In this document: positions 8,612 through 17,156 of the stretch, one piece after another
Position numbering within the stretch: the first letter of the stretch is position 1
How the letters are laid out: each line of letters opens with the position of its first letter
Source: Phenylobacterium aquaticum
GTDB lineage: Bacteria; Pseudomonadota; Alphaproteobacteria; Caulobacterales; Caulobacteraceae
Direction: 5' to 3'
DNA: 64,000 nucleotides
Assembly (NCBI RefSeq): GCF_022695515.1
Contig: NZ_JALDPT010000006.1
Location: forward strand, 120,195-184,194
Notes under the pieces: model-generated
Told to the model about the DNA's origin: nothing
Database searches by the model: none
What the model saw: the letters and a program-made list of their open reading frames with translations, nothing else
Program-made: the position numbers and the translations under genes

Positions 8612-9171
8612 GCTCCCGCCCCAATCCCCAGGAAGAACTCGCCAAGGCCGCGACCCAATCGATCGACGAACTGGCCGAGTTCCATCTGGAGCACTATCGC
8701 CACGCGACGCCCCTGCAGCGGGCGATCGACGGGGTGACGGAACGCCTCGGGCGGCCGGGCGTGGTCATCGCCCTGTTCGCCCTGATCGGCGTCTGGATCG
8801 CGTTCGCCGCGGTCAGCGGTGACGGCCGGGTGGACCAGCCGTCCTTCGCCTGGCTGGAGCTGGCGGCCACGCTCGCCGCCCTGCTGGTGGCCCTGCTGAT
8901 CCTGGTGACCCAGAGGCGGGAGGACCAGCTGGCGGAACGCCGCTCGCAGCTGACCCTCGAACTGGCCCTGCTGGCCGACAAGCGCAGCGCCAAGATCATC
9001 GCCCTGCTGGAGGAGCTGCGCCGCGATCACCCCGATCTGGCCGACCGCCTGGACGCGGAATCCGAGGAAATGGCCGCCCCGACCGATCCGCATCAGGTGA
9101 TCGCCGCCATCGACGCCCGCGCGACGCCGGAGCGGGCGGAAAAGCCGGATCGGTCGCCGGATCAGGATTGA
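8608..9171 (+). CDS. DUF1003-like membrane protein
   Basis: The 187-residue protein has two hydrophobic segments ([19 protein letters not shown] and [19 protein letters not shown]) followed by [30 protein letters not shown], a pattern of small two-span proteins with a cytoplasmic coiled region, as in the DUF1003 family. The Arg/Glu-rich helix after the second span is the conserved part. It is translationally coupled to the upstream iron-permease-family gene, which has a similar two-span plus helical-tail design, so the two may interact. Its 3' end overlaps the convergent modC end by 10 bp. Confidence 0.75.
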   Translation: MSSRPNPQEELAKAATQSIDELAEFHLEHYRHATPLQRAIDGVTERLGRPGVVIALFALIGVWIAFAAVSGDGRVDQPSFAWLELAATLAALLVALLILVTQRREDQLAERRSQLTLELALLADKRSAKIIALLEELRRDHPDLADRLDAESEEMAAPTDPHQVIAAIDARATPERAEKPDRSPDQD

Positions 9172-10019
9172 TCGGCAGGCCGGACTGCAGGGTCCGGCGC
9201 GGCGGGCAGCGGCGCCAGCCCGGCCTGCAGGGCGGCCACGGTGAGGCCGGCCACGGCCGGGGCGAGGCCCTCCGCCTGTAGGGCGGCGACGAGGGCGTCC
9301 GGTCCGATCTGCAGCAGACGGGCCTGAAGCGCTGCGGCGGCCGGGTCGGCCCTCGCCGGGGACAGGTCGACGGTCTGACTTGCCCGGCCCTCGGCCATGA
9401 CCACCATGCGGTCGCCGAGGCGGCGGGCCTCGGCGGGATCGTGGGTCACATAGATCACCGGGATGGCCAGCTCGGCGTGAAGCCGTTCGAGATAGGGCAG
9501 GACCTCGGCCTTGCGCGCCTGGTCGAGGCTGGCCAGGGGCTCGTCCATCAGCAGCAGGCGGGGTTGGGAGAGCAGGGCCCGGCCGATCGCCACGCGCTGG
9601 CGCTCGCCGCCGGACAGCCGCGCGGCGCCGCGATCCAGCAGGGGGGCGAGGCCCAGCAGCTCGACGATCTGGTCGAGCGCGATCGGCGTGTCGCCCTGGG
9701 CCCGGTGGTGGCCGAACATCAGGTTCCGACGCACCGACAGGTGGGGCAGGAGGCTGGCTTCTTGGAAGACATAGCCGATCGGCCGGCGATGGGTCGGCAG
9801 GAACCGGCCCTCGTCCTGCCAGGTCTCGCCGGCCACGACGAGGCGGCCGGGCAGGCGCTCGAGCCCCGCCATGCAACGCAGGACGGACGTCTTGCCGCAG
9901 CCCGAGGGGCCGAACAGCACGGTCACGCCGGAGGCCGGGACGTCCAGGGTGAAGTCCAGGGTGAAGCCGCCGAGCCGCCCCCTGAAGGCGGCCTCTATGC
10001 GCGGGGTGTCGGCTGTCAT
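9162..10019 (-). CDS. modC: Molybdate ABC transporter ATPase ModC
   Basis: The ATG at 10019 overlaps the stop of modB by 4 bp and gives 285 residues. The protein shows Walker A ([17 protein letters not shown], about residue 34), signature [15 protein letters not shown], Walker [13 protein letters not shown] and the switch His in VTHDPAEA. It powers molybdate import through ModB with the periplasmic binding protein ModA. ModC is usually about 350 residues with a C-terminal Mop (TOBE) domain; here the C-terminal 70 residues are an Ala/Leu-rich stretch without a clear Mop pattern. Molybdate sensing may therefore rest on ModE alone, which carries two Mop domains. Confidence 0.92.
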   Translation of the reverse strand: MTADTPRIEAAFRGRLGGFTLDFTLDVPASGVTVLFGPSGCGKTSVLRCMAGLERLPGRLVVAGETWQDEGRFLPTHRRPIGYVFQEASLLPHLSVRRNLMFGHHRAQGDTPIALDQIVELLGLAPLLDRGAARLSGGERQRVAIGRALLSQPRLLLMDEPLASLDQARKAEVLPYLERLHAELAIPVIYVTHDPAEARRLGDRMVVMAEGRASQTVDLSPARADPAAAALQARLLQIGPDALVAALQAEGLAPAVAGLTVAALQAGLAPLPAAPDPAVRPADQS

Positions 10020-10681
10020 GGCCGCAGCCGTCCGGCGCGGCGCTCGATCAGGAGCAGGCTGAGCATGACCGCGAAGGCGAAGGCCAGCAGCATTGCGGCC
10101 AGCTGATGGGCCTTGTCCCATTCCAGGGCCTCGACCGCCTTGTAGATCTCGATCGACAGCACCTCGGTCTGGCCGGGAATGCCGCCGCCCAGCATCAGCA
10201 CCACCCCGAGCTCGCCGATGGTGTGGGCGAAGGTCAGGATGGCCGCGACCAGGAATCCCGGGCGGGCGAGCGGCAGGGCGACAGAGACGAAAGTGTCCAG
10301 TGGCGAGGCGCGCAGGGTGGCGGCGACCTCGAAGGGGCGCTCGCCGATGGCCTCGAAGGCGTTGCGGATCGGGGTGACGGCGAAGGGCAGGGAATAGATC
10401 ACCGAGCCGATCACCAGCCCCTCGAAGGTGAAGGCGAGCGTGCGGATCCCGAAGGCCTGGAACGGGATCATCAGCGGGCTGCGGGGCCCGAGCGCCAGCA
10501 ACAGATAGAAGCCCAGCACCGTGGGTGGCAGGACGATCGGCAGGGAGACCAGCGCCCCGATGATCTCCTTCCACCAGGCCTTCTGCCGCGCCAGCCACCA
10601 GGCGAGCGGCGTCGCCAGGACGAGCAGGACGAGGGTGGTGACGCCCGCCAGCCTGAGGGTCAGCCAGAGAACCTCGGCCAT
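10016..10681 (-). CDS. modB: Molybdate ABC transporter permease ModB
   Basis: The 221-residue inner-membrane protein has about five membrane spans and the permease EAA-like loop in [34 protein letters not shown], which docks onto ModC. The stretch [20 protein letters not shown] is highly characteristic of ModB. It lies between modA (3 bp upstream) and modC (4-bp overlap), all on the minus strand. The operon is expected to be repressed by molybdate-bound ModE acting at the intergenic operator near 11.5 kb. Confidence 0.95.
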   Translation of the reverse strand: MAEVLWLTLRLAGVTTLVLLVLATPLAWWLARQKAWWKEIIGALVSLPIVLPPTVLGFYLLLALGPRSPLMIPFQAFGIRTLAFTFEGLVIGSVIYSLPFAVTPIRNAFEAIGERPFEVAATLRASPLDTFVSVALPLARPGFLVAAILTFAHTIGELGVVLMLGGGIPGQTEVLSIEIYKAVEALEWDKAHQLAAMLLAFAFAVMLSLLLIERRAGRLRP

Positions 10682-10684
10682 GCC

Positions 10685-11443
10685 TCAGCGGACCTCGTAG
10701 CCGTAGCGGCGGATGGTGGTCTTGGCCTCGGGGCCTTTCAGGAACTGCAGAAAGGCCTTGGCGGCGGGATTGTCGGCGCCGGTCTTGAGCAGGACGGCCT
10801 GCTGGTCGATCGGGGTGTGGTCGGCGACGGGCACGAGCCAGCGGGAGCCGTCCGGGCGGTTGACCACCTGCGACAGGGCGACGAAGCCGAGCTCGGCCGC
10901 GCCGGTGTCGATGAACTGATAGGTCTGGGTGATCGAGGTTCCGGTCACAAGCTTTGGGGTCAGCTGGTCGTACAGGCCAAGCTTCTTCAGGGTCTCGACC
11001 GCGGCCAGACCATAGGGCGCCGCCTTGGGGTCGGCGATGGCGATCTTCTGGAAGCCGCCCTTGGCCAGGACCGCGCCCTTGGCGTCGACCAGGCCGGGGG
11101 TCCTGCTCCATAGCACCAGCCGGCCGGTGGCGTAGGAGAAGCGCGTGCCGGGGACCGCCAGGCCGTCGGCCTCGGCCTTCTGAGGCCGCTCGACATCGGC
11201 CGACAGGAAGACCTCGAAGGGCGCGCCATTGGCGATCTGGGCGTAGAACTGGCCGGAGGAGCCGAAGCTGAGGCTCGCCTTGTGGCCGGTCCTGGCCTCG
11301 AACTTCGCCGCGATCTCCTTGGCCGGCTCGGTGAAATTGGCGGCCACCGCGATCCGGGTCTCGGCGGCCAGGGCCTGGGCGGCGGTGGCGAGCGCGGCGA
11401 AGCCGCCGACCAGAGCGGCGAGCATGGCGCGGCGTGAAGTCAT
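10685..11443 (-). CDS. modA: Molybdate-binding periplasmic protein ModA
   Basis: The 252-residue protein begins with a signal peptide ([26 protein letters not shown], with an Arg-Arg pair but no clear Tat hydrophobic pattern), then [24 protein letters not shown]. The stretches [29 protein letters not shown] and YGLAAVETL are hallmark ligand-binding parts of ModA. It captures molybdate or tungstate in the periplasm and delivers it to ModBC. It is the first gene of modABC, and its promoter region faces the divergent modE gene, with the putative ModE operator 50-75 bp upstream of this start. Confidence 0.96.
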   Translation of the reverse strand: MTSRRAMLAALVGGFAALATAAQALAAETRIAVAANFTEPAKEIAAKFEARTGHKASLSFGSSGQFYAQIANGAPFEVFLSADVERPQKAEADGLAVPGTRFSYATGRLVLWSRTPGLVDAKGAVLAKGGFQKIAIADPKAAPYGLAAVETLKKLGLYDQLTPKLVTGTSITQTYQFIDTGAAELGFVALSQVVNRPDGSRWLVPVADHTPIDQQAVLLKTGADNPAAKAFLQFLKGPEAKTTIRRYGYEVR

Positions 11444-11492
11444 CTGGCGTCCCCCGATCCGACTCCGCGGCGCGATCGGCGCCGCTCAGAAG

Positions 11493-11518
11493 GGATATGT
11501 AGCGTGACTGAATAACGC
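11493..11518. promoter_or_regulatory. Probable ModE operator between modA and modE
   Basis: On the minus strand this AT-richer island reads GCGTTATTCAG, then CTACATATCC after a short spacer, giving half-sites CGTTAT and CTACATA. The E. coli modA operator is known to have the same kind of halves (CGTTAT...ATAACG with CTACATA in the right half). The spacing here is one base longer as I read it. It sits alone in the 180-bp gap between divergent modA and modE, exactly where ModE control is expected. Confidence 0.6.
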
Positions 11519-11622
11519 TTGCCATGGGTTCGTCGCCGAAGGCGTCAAAACAGGCTCGACGCTCGGCCCGGCTTGGGGGAGGGTCGGCGGCGCGGGCGAA
11601 GCCGGGAAGGGATCTGTTCGAC

Positions 11623-12414
11623 ATGGCGGCCGAAGGCGATCTCAGCGCCTCCCTGACCTTCCGGCGCGGCGCGGCGCGGGTGGGGCTGGAGCGCGTCGCC
11701 CTGCTGGAGGCGATCGGCGAACTGGGCTCGATCAGCGGCGCGGCCAAGCGCCATGGCCTGAGCTACAAGGGCGCCTGGGACGTGGTGCAGGCGCTGAACA
11801 ACCTGTTCGACGGCCCGCTGGTCGACGCCGCACCGGGCGGCCGCTCGGGGGGAACCGCGGTCGTGACCCCGCGCGGCCAGGCGGTGATCGCGGCCTTCCG
11901 CCGGGTGCGCAGCGAGATCGAGGCCACGCTCGCCAAGCTGGAGAGCCACGCGGCCGCCGGGCCGACGGATGATCTGTTCTGGAGCCTGGGCATGCGGACG
12001 AGCGCGCGAAACGCCCTGAGGGGCGTCGTCACCCACATCACGCCAGGCGCGGTCAATGCCGAGGTGACCCTGGCGGTGGCGGAAGGCGTGGCGATCACCG
12101 CCACCCTGACCCAGCGCAGCGTCGAGGATCTGGGCCTCACGGTCGGCGCGTCGGCCATCGCGCTCATCAAGGCGAGCTTCATCATCCTGGCCCGCGGCGA
12201 GGGCCTGCGCACCTCGGCGCGCAATCAGATCCCGGGCGTCGTCGCCGCCCGCGAGGACGGCGAGACCTCAAGCGAGATCGCCGTCGACATCGGCGGCGCC
12301 AAGACCCTGGTCGCCACCCTGACCCGCGACAGCGCCGACGCTCTGGACCTCGCGCCCGGCGTGGCGGTCACGGCGCTGATCAAGGCGCCGCACGTGATCC
12401 TGGCGGTGGAGTAG
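11623..12414 (+). CDS. modE: Molybdate-responsive regulator ModE
   Basis: I choose ATG 11623 ([13 protein letters not shown]), which follows GGGAAGGGA; an in-frame ATG at 11524 would add 33 low-complexity residues and sit right against the operator. The 263-residue protein has an N-terminal LysR-like winged helix ([29 protein letters not shown]) and two C-terminal Mop/TOBE domains, each with the signature RTSARN: one at [13 protein letters not shown] and one at [13 protein letters not shown]. ModE dimers bind molybdate through these domains and then repress modABC. The divergent placement to modABC supports this, and autoregulation is plausible. Confidence 0.95.
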   Translation: MAAEGDLSASLTFRRGAARVGLERVALLEAIGELGSISGAAKRHGLSYKGAWDVVQALNNLFDGPLVDAAPGGRSGGTAVVTPRGQAVIAAFRRVRSEIEATLAKLESHAAAGPTDDLFWSLGMRTSARNALRGVVTHITPGAVNAEVTLAVAEGVAITATLTQRSVEDLGLTVGASAIALIKASFIILARGEGLRTSARNQIPGVVAAREDGETSSEIAVDIGGAKTLVATLTRDSADALDLAPGVAVTALIKAPHVILAVE

Positions 12415-12442
12415 GCTGGCGGTCCGTCTGGGCGCGAGAAAG

Positions 12443-12466
12443 CGCCCCCGCCTCGCGGCGGGGGCG
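12443..12466. terminator. Strong hairpin between convergent modE and DUF1508 gene
   Basis: A perfect 10-bp inverted repeat, CGCCCCCGCC / GGCGGGGGCG, with the 4-base loop TCGC. It lies between the stop of modE (12414) and the stop of the convergent small gene (12475). There is no long T run on the plus side; on the minus side the stem is followed by CTTTCTC. It probably acts as a shared bidirectional transcription terminator. Confidence 0.65.
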
Positions 12467-12474
12467 ATGTCGTG

Positions 12475-12657
12475 TCAGGCGTCGCTATTGTCTTCCGTGG
12501 GCGCGGTCGGCCCGTTCTTCTGGATGCTCTCGATGGCGTTCTTGGCGGAGGCCTTGGAGGCATAGCCCTCCGTGGAGAAAATCGTCTCGGAATTGTACTT
12601 GAAGCGCACCCGGTACTCGCCGGCCTTGTCCTTGTAGATTTCGAACTTGTGAGCCAC
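12475..12657 (-). CDS. DUF1508 (YegP-like) protein
   Basis: The GTG start at 12657 follows GGAG at a spacing of 7 and gives 60 residues. The sequence KFEIYKDKAGEYRVRFKYNSE, followed by YASKASAKNAIESIQKNG, is the single-copy DUF1508 repeat, known as a tandem repeat in E. coli YegP. The family folds as a small alpha/beta unit and its role is unknown; it is often linked to stress or genome defence by context, but nothing here proves that. It is monocistronic and ends facing modE. Confidence 0.9.
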   Translation of the reverse strand: MAHKFEIYKDKAGEYRVRFKYNSETIFSTEGYASKASAKNAIESIQKNGPTAPTEDNSDA

Positions 12658-12877
12658 GACCGTTCTCCATTTTCAATTCAAGGGACTGCCGGGCGAAGGC
12701 TCACCAAATGCCCCGCGCGGTCAAGCGGCCCGCCATGGCGCTCTGCCCCAAATTGGTCGGCGCTGGATTCGGCGCGGCCCGCGGACTTGGGCGCGGCAGC
12801 ACGCATGATCGCATGGCGCGGGTGGCTTTTGGCGGCTGGGGCGGCATCCGATCAGGGGGCTAACCGCCTGAAAGGAA

Positions 12878-12922
12878 TGGTGGATGCGACAGGGATTGAA
12901 CCTGTGACCCCCTCGGTGTGAA
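12878..12922 (-). repeat. tRNA-Val(CAC) 3' fragment: likely integration attachment site
   Basis: Read on the minus strand, these 45 bases are a perfect 3' half of a tRNA: anticodon loop TTCACAC (anticodon CAC), the 3' anticodon strand CGAGG, variable loop GGGTC, T arm ACAGG-TTCAATC-CCTGT, acceptor strand CGCATCC, discriminator A and CCA. The 5' partner of the anticodon stem would have to be CCTCG, but the next bases are GCTGC, so the tRNA homology stops exactly at position 32. A broken tRNA end next to a P4-type integrase is the classical scar of site-specific integration. The CCA end faces the chromosome (modE side), so the element extends to the right. Confidence 0.8.
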
Positions 12923-13087
12923 GCAGCCCAGATGCTGTTTCATCCGTTTTCAGGATGTTTCTAAGCATCTGATTTCAAACAAAACTCTTCCTCATTCGGT
13001 TTCATCTGGTATCTTCGGTTTCGCGCGGATTGCCCCCAATTCGCCCCCCTAAACCTGGAACATTTGAACTGAACGAGGAGGTCACTC

Positions 13088-14428
13088 GTGCCCGCCGCCC
13101 TCAAGACCGACCGGGACGTCTATGCCCTGAAACCTCAGGCGCTGCGCTATGAGCGCGCCGTCAGCAAGGCCCGGGGCCTGTCGCTCTTGGTCTACCCGAA
13201 TGGCTGCAAGACCTTCGTCGCGCGCTATGTCGGCGATGGCGGTGCGCGGCGCAGGCTTCCCCTGGGCGACTTTCCAGGCCTCGCGATCGCCGAGGCCCGG
13301 CTGAAGGCCGCGGCCCTGTGGCTAGAAGTGTCGGCCGGAGGCGATCCAGCCGCGGACCGCGCCATCGTCCGCGCGGAGGCGCGGATGGGAGAGCGCCTGG
13401 AGGATCTCGCCGATGGCTACTGGAAGGCCGCCGCCATTGGCCTGCATGGGGGGCGCAAGCGGCCCCTGCGCGCGGAGACCCTGGAGCGCCAATTGGGCCT
13501 GTGGAAGCGCCACGTCCAGCCCGCGCTGGGCGAGCGACGGTTCCGGGATCTGCGGCGGGCGGATATTCGCGGCTTCATGCAGGGCTTCGTGGTCGAAGGC
13601 CGTCTCAGCCCGTCCTCCATCGCCAGCATCGGCGATGTGCTGCGCGCGCTCTACGCCTACGCGCTTCACGAGGACCTGGTGGAGGCCAACCCCACCCTGG
13701 GCCTCACCCGACCGATCACGCCGCAGTCCCGGACGCGAATGCTATCCGACGAGGCGCTGGCGGCGATCCTGGAGAGCCTGGTCGACGCGTCGGACCCTCA
13801 AGGCGGACGCGAGGATCCCTACGCCCGGATGGGCCCGCACATGGCGCTCGGCCTGCGCTTCCTGATCCTGACCTTGACCCGGCGCACTGAAGCCGCCGGC
13901 GGTCATTGGCGGGAGATCGATCGCGCCGCGAAGACCTGGACCATCCCGGGGACGCGCACCAAGAACGGCCGCGCCCATGTCGTGCCGCTGTCGCCGCAAG
14001 CCTTGCAGGTGCTCGACATGGCGCAGACCCTGCCGGGCGCCTCACAAGATGGCTATCTCTTCCCGTCGCCCTCTGACCCTCGTGAACATCTCGATCCGCA
14101 TGCGGTGACCCGGGCGGTCAATCGGATTTGCACGCGGCTTAAGCTGCCGCCGGCCTCGCCCCACGACGTCCGCAGGACCGGGGCGACGACCTTGACCGGC
14201 GAGCGATACGGCATCCGCCGGTTCATCGTCGGCAAGGTCCTGGGCCACACCTCCAATGACGGTCCGGCGGTGACGTCGATCTACGATCGAAACGAGTATC
14301 TGCCGGACAAGCGCCTGGCCCTGGAGGCCTGGGGCCGCCATGTGGCTGGCCTCATGCCACCGGATGGAGAGAGGGCGCCACGCCCAGCTCAGGCCGGCCG
14401 TCGCCTGAGGCTCGTGCATAGCGTCTGA
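13088..14428 (+). CDS. P4-type tyrosine recombinase / integrase
   Basis: A GTG start at 13088 with GAGGAGGT upstream gives 446 residues. The N-terminus (ALRYERAVSKARGLSLLVYPNGCKTFVARY) is the DUF4102 arm-binding domain of prophage integrases; a SAM-like core-binding domain follows. The catalytic domain shows Arg in LTRRTEAAG, His-x-x-Arg in SPHDVRRTG, His in LGHTS and the nucleophile Tyr in SIYDRNEY, so all active-site residues are present. It probably integrated an element into the tRNA-Val gene whose 3' end lies 165 bp upstream. The gap 12923-13087 is AT-richer and holds the promoter; no further feature is seen there. Confidence 0.95.
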   Translation: MPAALKTDRDVYALKPQALRYERAVSKARGLSLLVYPNGCKTFVARYVGDGGARRRLPLGDFPGLAIAEARLKAAALWLEVSAGGDPAADRAIVRAEARMGERLEDLADGYWKAAAIGLHGGRKRPLRAETLERQLGLWKRHVQPALGERRFRDLRRADIRGFMQGFVVEGRLSPSSIASIGDVLRALYAYALHEDLVEANPTLGLTRPITPQSRTRMLSDEALAAILESLVDASDPQGGREDPYARMGPHMALGLRFLILTLTRRTEAAGGHWREIDRAAKTWTIPGTRTKNGRAHVVPLSPQALQVLDMAQTLPGASQDGYLFPSPSDPREHLDPHAVTRAVNRICTRLKLPPASPHDVRRTGATTLTGERYGIRRFIVGKVLGHTSNDGPAVTSIYDRNEYLPDKRLALEAWGRHVAGLMPPDGERAPRPAQAGRRLRLVHSV

Positions 14429-14437
14429 TCGCGCCCG

Positions 14438-14812
14438 TCAACGCAGGGGCTCGTCGTCCTGGGCCCGTGGGGGCGGCGGGTAGGGGCGGAAGCCTGGATA
14501 TCGTCGCTTTGCGGGCCGTGGTTTCGGCAGGCTGGCGACGGTGGGCGCCCAGCTGGCTGAGCGCGGGGGCCGGCCAGGAGGCAACGCCTCCACATGTCCA
14601 ACGGCCTCAAGCCGACCTTGCCAAGCTGCGATGTCGGACGCCTTCCAGGCCTTGCGACCTGGGCTGACCTGGACCGGGGCCGGGAGCCACCCGTCGCGAA
14701 CGCCGCGCCAGGCGGTGGTGCGGCTGATGCCGCCGAACAGCGGCTGAACGTCATGCCAGCCGAGATAGCGCTCCAGGACAGTTCTGGGATCGTCCCGCAC
14801 CAATGACCGCAT
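14438..14812 (-). CDS. AlpA-like regulator / excisionase-type protein
   Basis: The ATG at 14812 has a strong ribosome site (AAGGAG). The 124-residue product contains a MerR-like winged-helix start, WHDVQPLFGGISRTTAWRGVRDGWLPAPVQVSPGRKAWKASDIAAWQ, which is the AlpA pattern of phage and island regulators: a helix-turn-helix, a wing with Pro, and a W-x-x-x-D-I-x-x-W end. The C-terminal third is a Pro/Arg-rich tail. Such proteins usually regulate or assist the neighbouring integrase in excision. It is convergent with the integrase (9 bp between the stops), as is common in P4-like elements. Confidence 0.82.
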   Translation of the reverse strand: MRSLVRDDPRTVLERYLGWHDVQPLFGGISRTTAWRGVRDGWLPAPVQVSPGRKAWKASDIAAWQGRLEAVGHVEALPPGRPPRSASWAPTVASLPKPRPAKRRYPGFRPYPPPPRAQDDEPLR

Positions 14813-15059
14813 GCGCCTGCTCCTTGATCCTTACGATTGTCATTGCGGGTCGCGAACGGAAGCCGCTTCTCAGGCCAAGCGCGCTCGTTCGCAGGTGCGC
14901 GTGCAATTCGGCGGGTCGCCCTGGCTTGGACCTCTGGTGTCCGATGGCGGCCGTCGGGCATGGCGACCGGTCGGCGTGGCCCTTGGTCGCCGGGGGGCTC
15001 ACTTTCGCCGGTGCGAGAATCGTTGCTCGCTGACCGACGTCTAGGGTGGGAGCGGCGCA

Positions 15060-15464
15060 ATGAACACGGATGGATCCTTCGAGATCGTTCGGCTGGTCGG
15101 GGCGGAAATCGACGATCAGGCGATCGTCGAGATCTCCAGCCTGGTCAGCGGCAAGTCCGATGGCTCTGTGGTCAGTCCGGCTTGGTTGATACGGCTCGCG
15201 GCCGAGGGACCGCTCTTCGTTGCGCGGCGTCCGTGCGGCGCGCAGCCGGAGATCATCGCGATGGCTGGGCTGTCGCCCGACCCCAGTCCTACGGAGCGGG
15301 GCCGCGAAATCGTGGCCCTCGATCCGAACCATGCTGGGGCGGAACTCGAATCCGCATTACGTGCGGCGCTCATCGCGCAGGCGGCGTCGAGCTCCCGGTT
15401 TCCCGGTCGACATCGGGCGCCGTTTGCACCGGCCGAGCTCAGATCAGCGACGTCGCGCAGCTAG
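15060..15464 (+). CDS. Hypothetical protein, weak GNAT-like pattern
   Basis: The ATG at 15060 follows GGGAGCGGCGCA and opens a 134-residue frame. The start FEIVRLVGAEIDDQAIVEISSLVSG and the later FVARRPCGAQPEIIAMAGLS vaguely resemble an acetyltransferase N-terminal half, where a helix is followed by two strands, but no acetyl-CoA loop is visible. The last 20 residues look like a read-through into non-coding sequence. It lies between the AlpA-like gene and the ORF6N gene in the integrated element. It could be a remnant; no function is claimed. The 247-bp gap before it (14813-15059) shows no clear gene. Confidence 0.45.
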   Translation: MNTDGSFEIVRLVGAEIDDQAIVEISSLVSGKSDGSVVSPAWLIRLAAEGPLFVARRPCGAQPEIIAMAGLSPDPSPTERGREIVALDPNHAGAELESALRAALIAQAASSSRFPGRHRAPFAPAELRSATSRS

Positions 15465-15608
15465 AGGCTCTGGGACGGGACAGCCTTCGGGGCGCGTCGA
15501 GCCCACGACCGAGCGAAGCCATTCGCACTATGGCGTGGAAACGTCGGCGCGTTCGCCGCGCACCTTCCCACTATCCTGCCAGCTCAAGTGTCATTGAACG
15601 GAGCGGCG

Positions 15609-16355
15609 ATGTTCGACCTTGCCTTGGTCCGGGGGTGTCGCGTCATTCTCGACGTCCAGCTCGCCGCCATGTTCGCGGTTCCCACCAAGCGCCTCAATGA
15701 ACAGGTGAAGCGCAATGCGTCGCGGTTCAGCGACTGGGCGTTTCAACTGACCGACGCCGAACTGGCGGACTTGAGGTCGCAATCTGCGACCTCAAGCTTG
15801 GGGTGGGGTGGCCGGCGCTCCCGCCCGTGGGTCTTCACCGAACATGGGGTCGTCATGGCGGCCACCGTGCTCAACTCCGACACGGCGGTGCTTGCGGTGC
15901 GTCTCGTGGTCGATGCGTTCGTCAGCGCCCGACTTCGCGGCTCCGGACCGCCCTCGGCTCTGGCCGCCACTCCAGGCCTAGTCTCCCCCAACGCCTTGGG
16001 GTCCCGACTCCAGCGGGCGCTGGACGCCCTTCTCGACACTGTGGTGGATCAGCGGCGCGAGATCACGGTGCGGGAGGAGGCGCAGGCCTTGATCGCCAGC
16101 TCCATCCAGCACCTGAAGGATCGGCTCAGCCGCGCCGGCCTCGAGAATGAGGAAGTCGCCGCCCGCGCCGCCAAGCTCCTGGCTGAGGCGGAGGCGACCA
16201 AGGCGGTCGCGGCCAAGACCAGCGCCGAGGCCGGCGAGATCGAGCTTCGGACCCTGGCGCGAAAGCTGCGGCTGATCATCGAGGCCGAACGCGCCATGGC
16301 GCAGGACGACCTGGGCGAATTCCTGCGGGTGCTGGAAGACCTGGGCCGGCCATGA
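15609..16355 (+). CDS. ORF6N-domain (KilA-N related) DNA-binding protein
   Basis: I choose ATG 15609 (MFDLALVRGCRVILDVQLAAMF) because of the close GGAG; a GTG at 15588 is in frame. The first 100 residues are a clear ORF6N domain: VPTKRLNEQVKRNASRF, QLTDAEL, LRSQSATSS, GGRRSRPWVFTEHGVVMAATVLNS. The C-terminal part (about residues 130-248) is a long Ala/Glu-rich coiled coil. ORF6N proteins are phage- and plasmid-encoded DNA-binding regulators, in line with the integrase nearby. It is probably monocistronic cargo of the element. The normal full length is retained, and no damage is seen. Confidence 0.9.
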   Translation: MFDLALVRGCRVILDVQLAAMFAVPTKRLNEQVKRNASRFSDWAFQLTDAELADLRSQSATSSLGWGGRRSRPWVFTEHGVVMAATVLNSDTAVLAVRLVVDAFVSARLRGSGPPSALAATPGLVSPNALGSRLQRALDALLDTVVDQRREITVREEAQALIASSIQHLKDRLSRAGLENEEVAARAAKLLAEAEATKAVAAKTSAEAGEIELRTLARKLRLIIEAERAMAQDDLGEFLRVLEDLGRP

Positions 16356-16378
16356 GTGGGTTGGCATGGACGCGCGCA

Positions 16379-16845
16379 TCACGACGGCCCGGGTTTGCGG
16401 GGCAGTTTGGCCGCATGGTCCTGCAGCCAGTCCTGGGCGGATCGTCGCTGGGCTTCGTCGCGCAGCCCACCCAGAGCCTCCTCGAAGGCGCCGATCAAGG
16501 TCTGGGCGTCCAGGGTCGAGATCGCGTCGCCGGCGGTCGCGTCGAAGTCCCGGAGCGCCATGATCAGGATGGTCATCAGCTTGTTGTTGGCGCAGCGGAT
16601 GGCGAACTGCGGCGAGCCGATCCACAGGGCCACCAAGATGGCGAACCCGTCGCTGGCGGTGGCGTCGGCGAAGGCCATGACCCGATCGACATTGAGCCGA
16701 CCGGCGCCGGACTCGAAGTGCTCGTAGCTTCGCATCTGCAAGCCCAGGGCCTGGCCAGTTCAGGCGGGCGTTTGCCACGGAAGCGCCGAAGAGTGCGCAG
16801 GGCCAGGGACAGGATCTTCGACGGCGGGTGAGGGGTGTCTGGCAT
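16379..16845 (-). pseudogene. XRE-like helix-turn-helix regulator with one-base frameshift
   Basis: Two minus-strand frames make one protein. The first (ATG 16845) reads MPDTPHPPSKILSLALRTLR, then RFRGKRPPELA. The second reads GLQMRSYEHFESGAGRLNVD, then RVMAFADATASDGFAILVAL and a C-terminal helical part. Adding one C (on the minus strand) at about 16755 gives ...PPELAQALGLQMRSYEHFESGAGR..., which is a complete XRE-type HTH with the recognition helix followed by the E-x-G-x-x-R segment. The join is so natural that the ancestral gene must have been continuous. The loss may be real decay or a consensus error, as in other genes in this window. It is divergent from the GntR gene of the lasso cluster. 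Confidence 0.65.
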
Positions 16846-16985
16846 GCGATCACCGCGAAACAACTCTGAGGTGCTGATTCCCGTGATGTGATCCAGAAGC
16901 CGGACGTGTGCAAGTCCGAGTTGAAATCGAATTAAGCAAACGCGCGCCGAGAATGACCTGGAAACGGTATACCCAGGTGTCTATT

Positions 16986-17023
16986 CCGCAAATAATTTGC
17001 GGAAGTCCGCAAGATGTTTGCGG
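16986..17023. promoter_or_regulatory. Tandem palindromic operators upstream of the GntR gene
   Basis: Two 17-bp palindromes of the same design follow each other with a 4-bp spacer: CCGCAAATAATTTGCGG at 16986-17002 and CCGCAAGATGTTTGCGG at 17007-17023. Both are CCGCAA-N5-TTGCGG with a 21-bp period, so they lie on the same face of the helix. A single TGCGG follows at 17041, and CGGTATAC occurs as a direct repeat on both sides (16965-16972 and 17043-17050). The surrounding 150 bp is unusually AT-rich. This looks like a cooperative repressor site; the adjacent GntR protein is the first candidate to bind it. Confidence 0.65.
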
Positions 17024-17156
17024 TGATCTTCTCAGTTATCTGCGGTATACGTCAAAACTTCTGACGGATGGCGCAGCGCGCGAATTCTACCCTTGAGGGT
17101 GCTCTAAATAACTCGCACCATGTGGCCGATTTGTCGGTTTTGCTGCGAGTTGTCCG

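Noticed and set aside
9162..11747. Very long minus-strand open frame across modC, modB and modA
   Set aside because: Only its last third is the real modC; the rest is Arg/Pro/Gly-rich shadow of modB and modA in another frame, a common effect of high GC content.
12878..12960. A complete tRNA-Val gene
   Set aside because: Only the 3' half is present; the 5' anticodon strand and the D arm are absent, so it is a fragment.
14751..15332. Minus-strand frame of 193 codons in the integrated element
   Set aside because: No ribosome site, Arg-rich composition and no recognisable pattern; it overlaps a better plus-strand candidate at 15060.
14837..15700. Plus-strand frame of 287 codons in the integrated element
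   Set aside because: Low-complexity Arg/Gly composition overlapping two better frames; ends inside the ORF6N gene.
16986..17050. Short CRISPR-like repeat array
   Set aside because: Only two repeats, each itself palindromic, with a 4-bp spacer; this is an operator design, not CRISPR.
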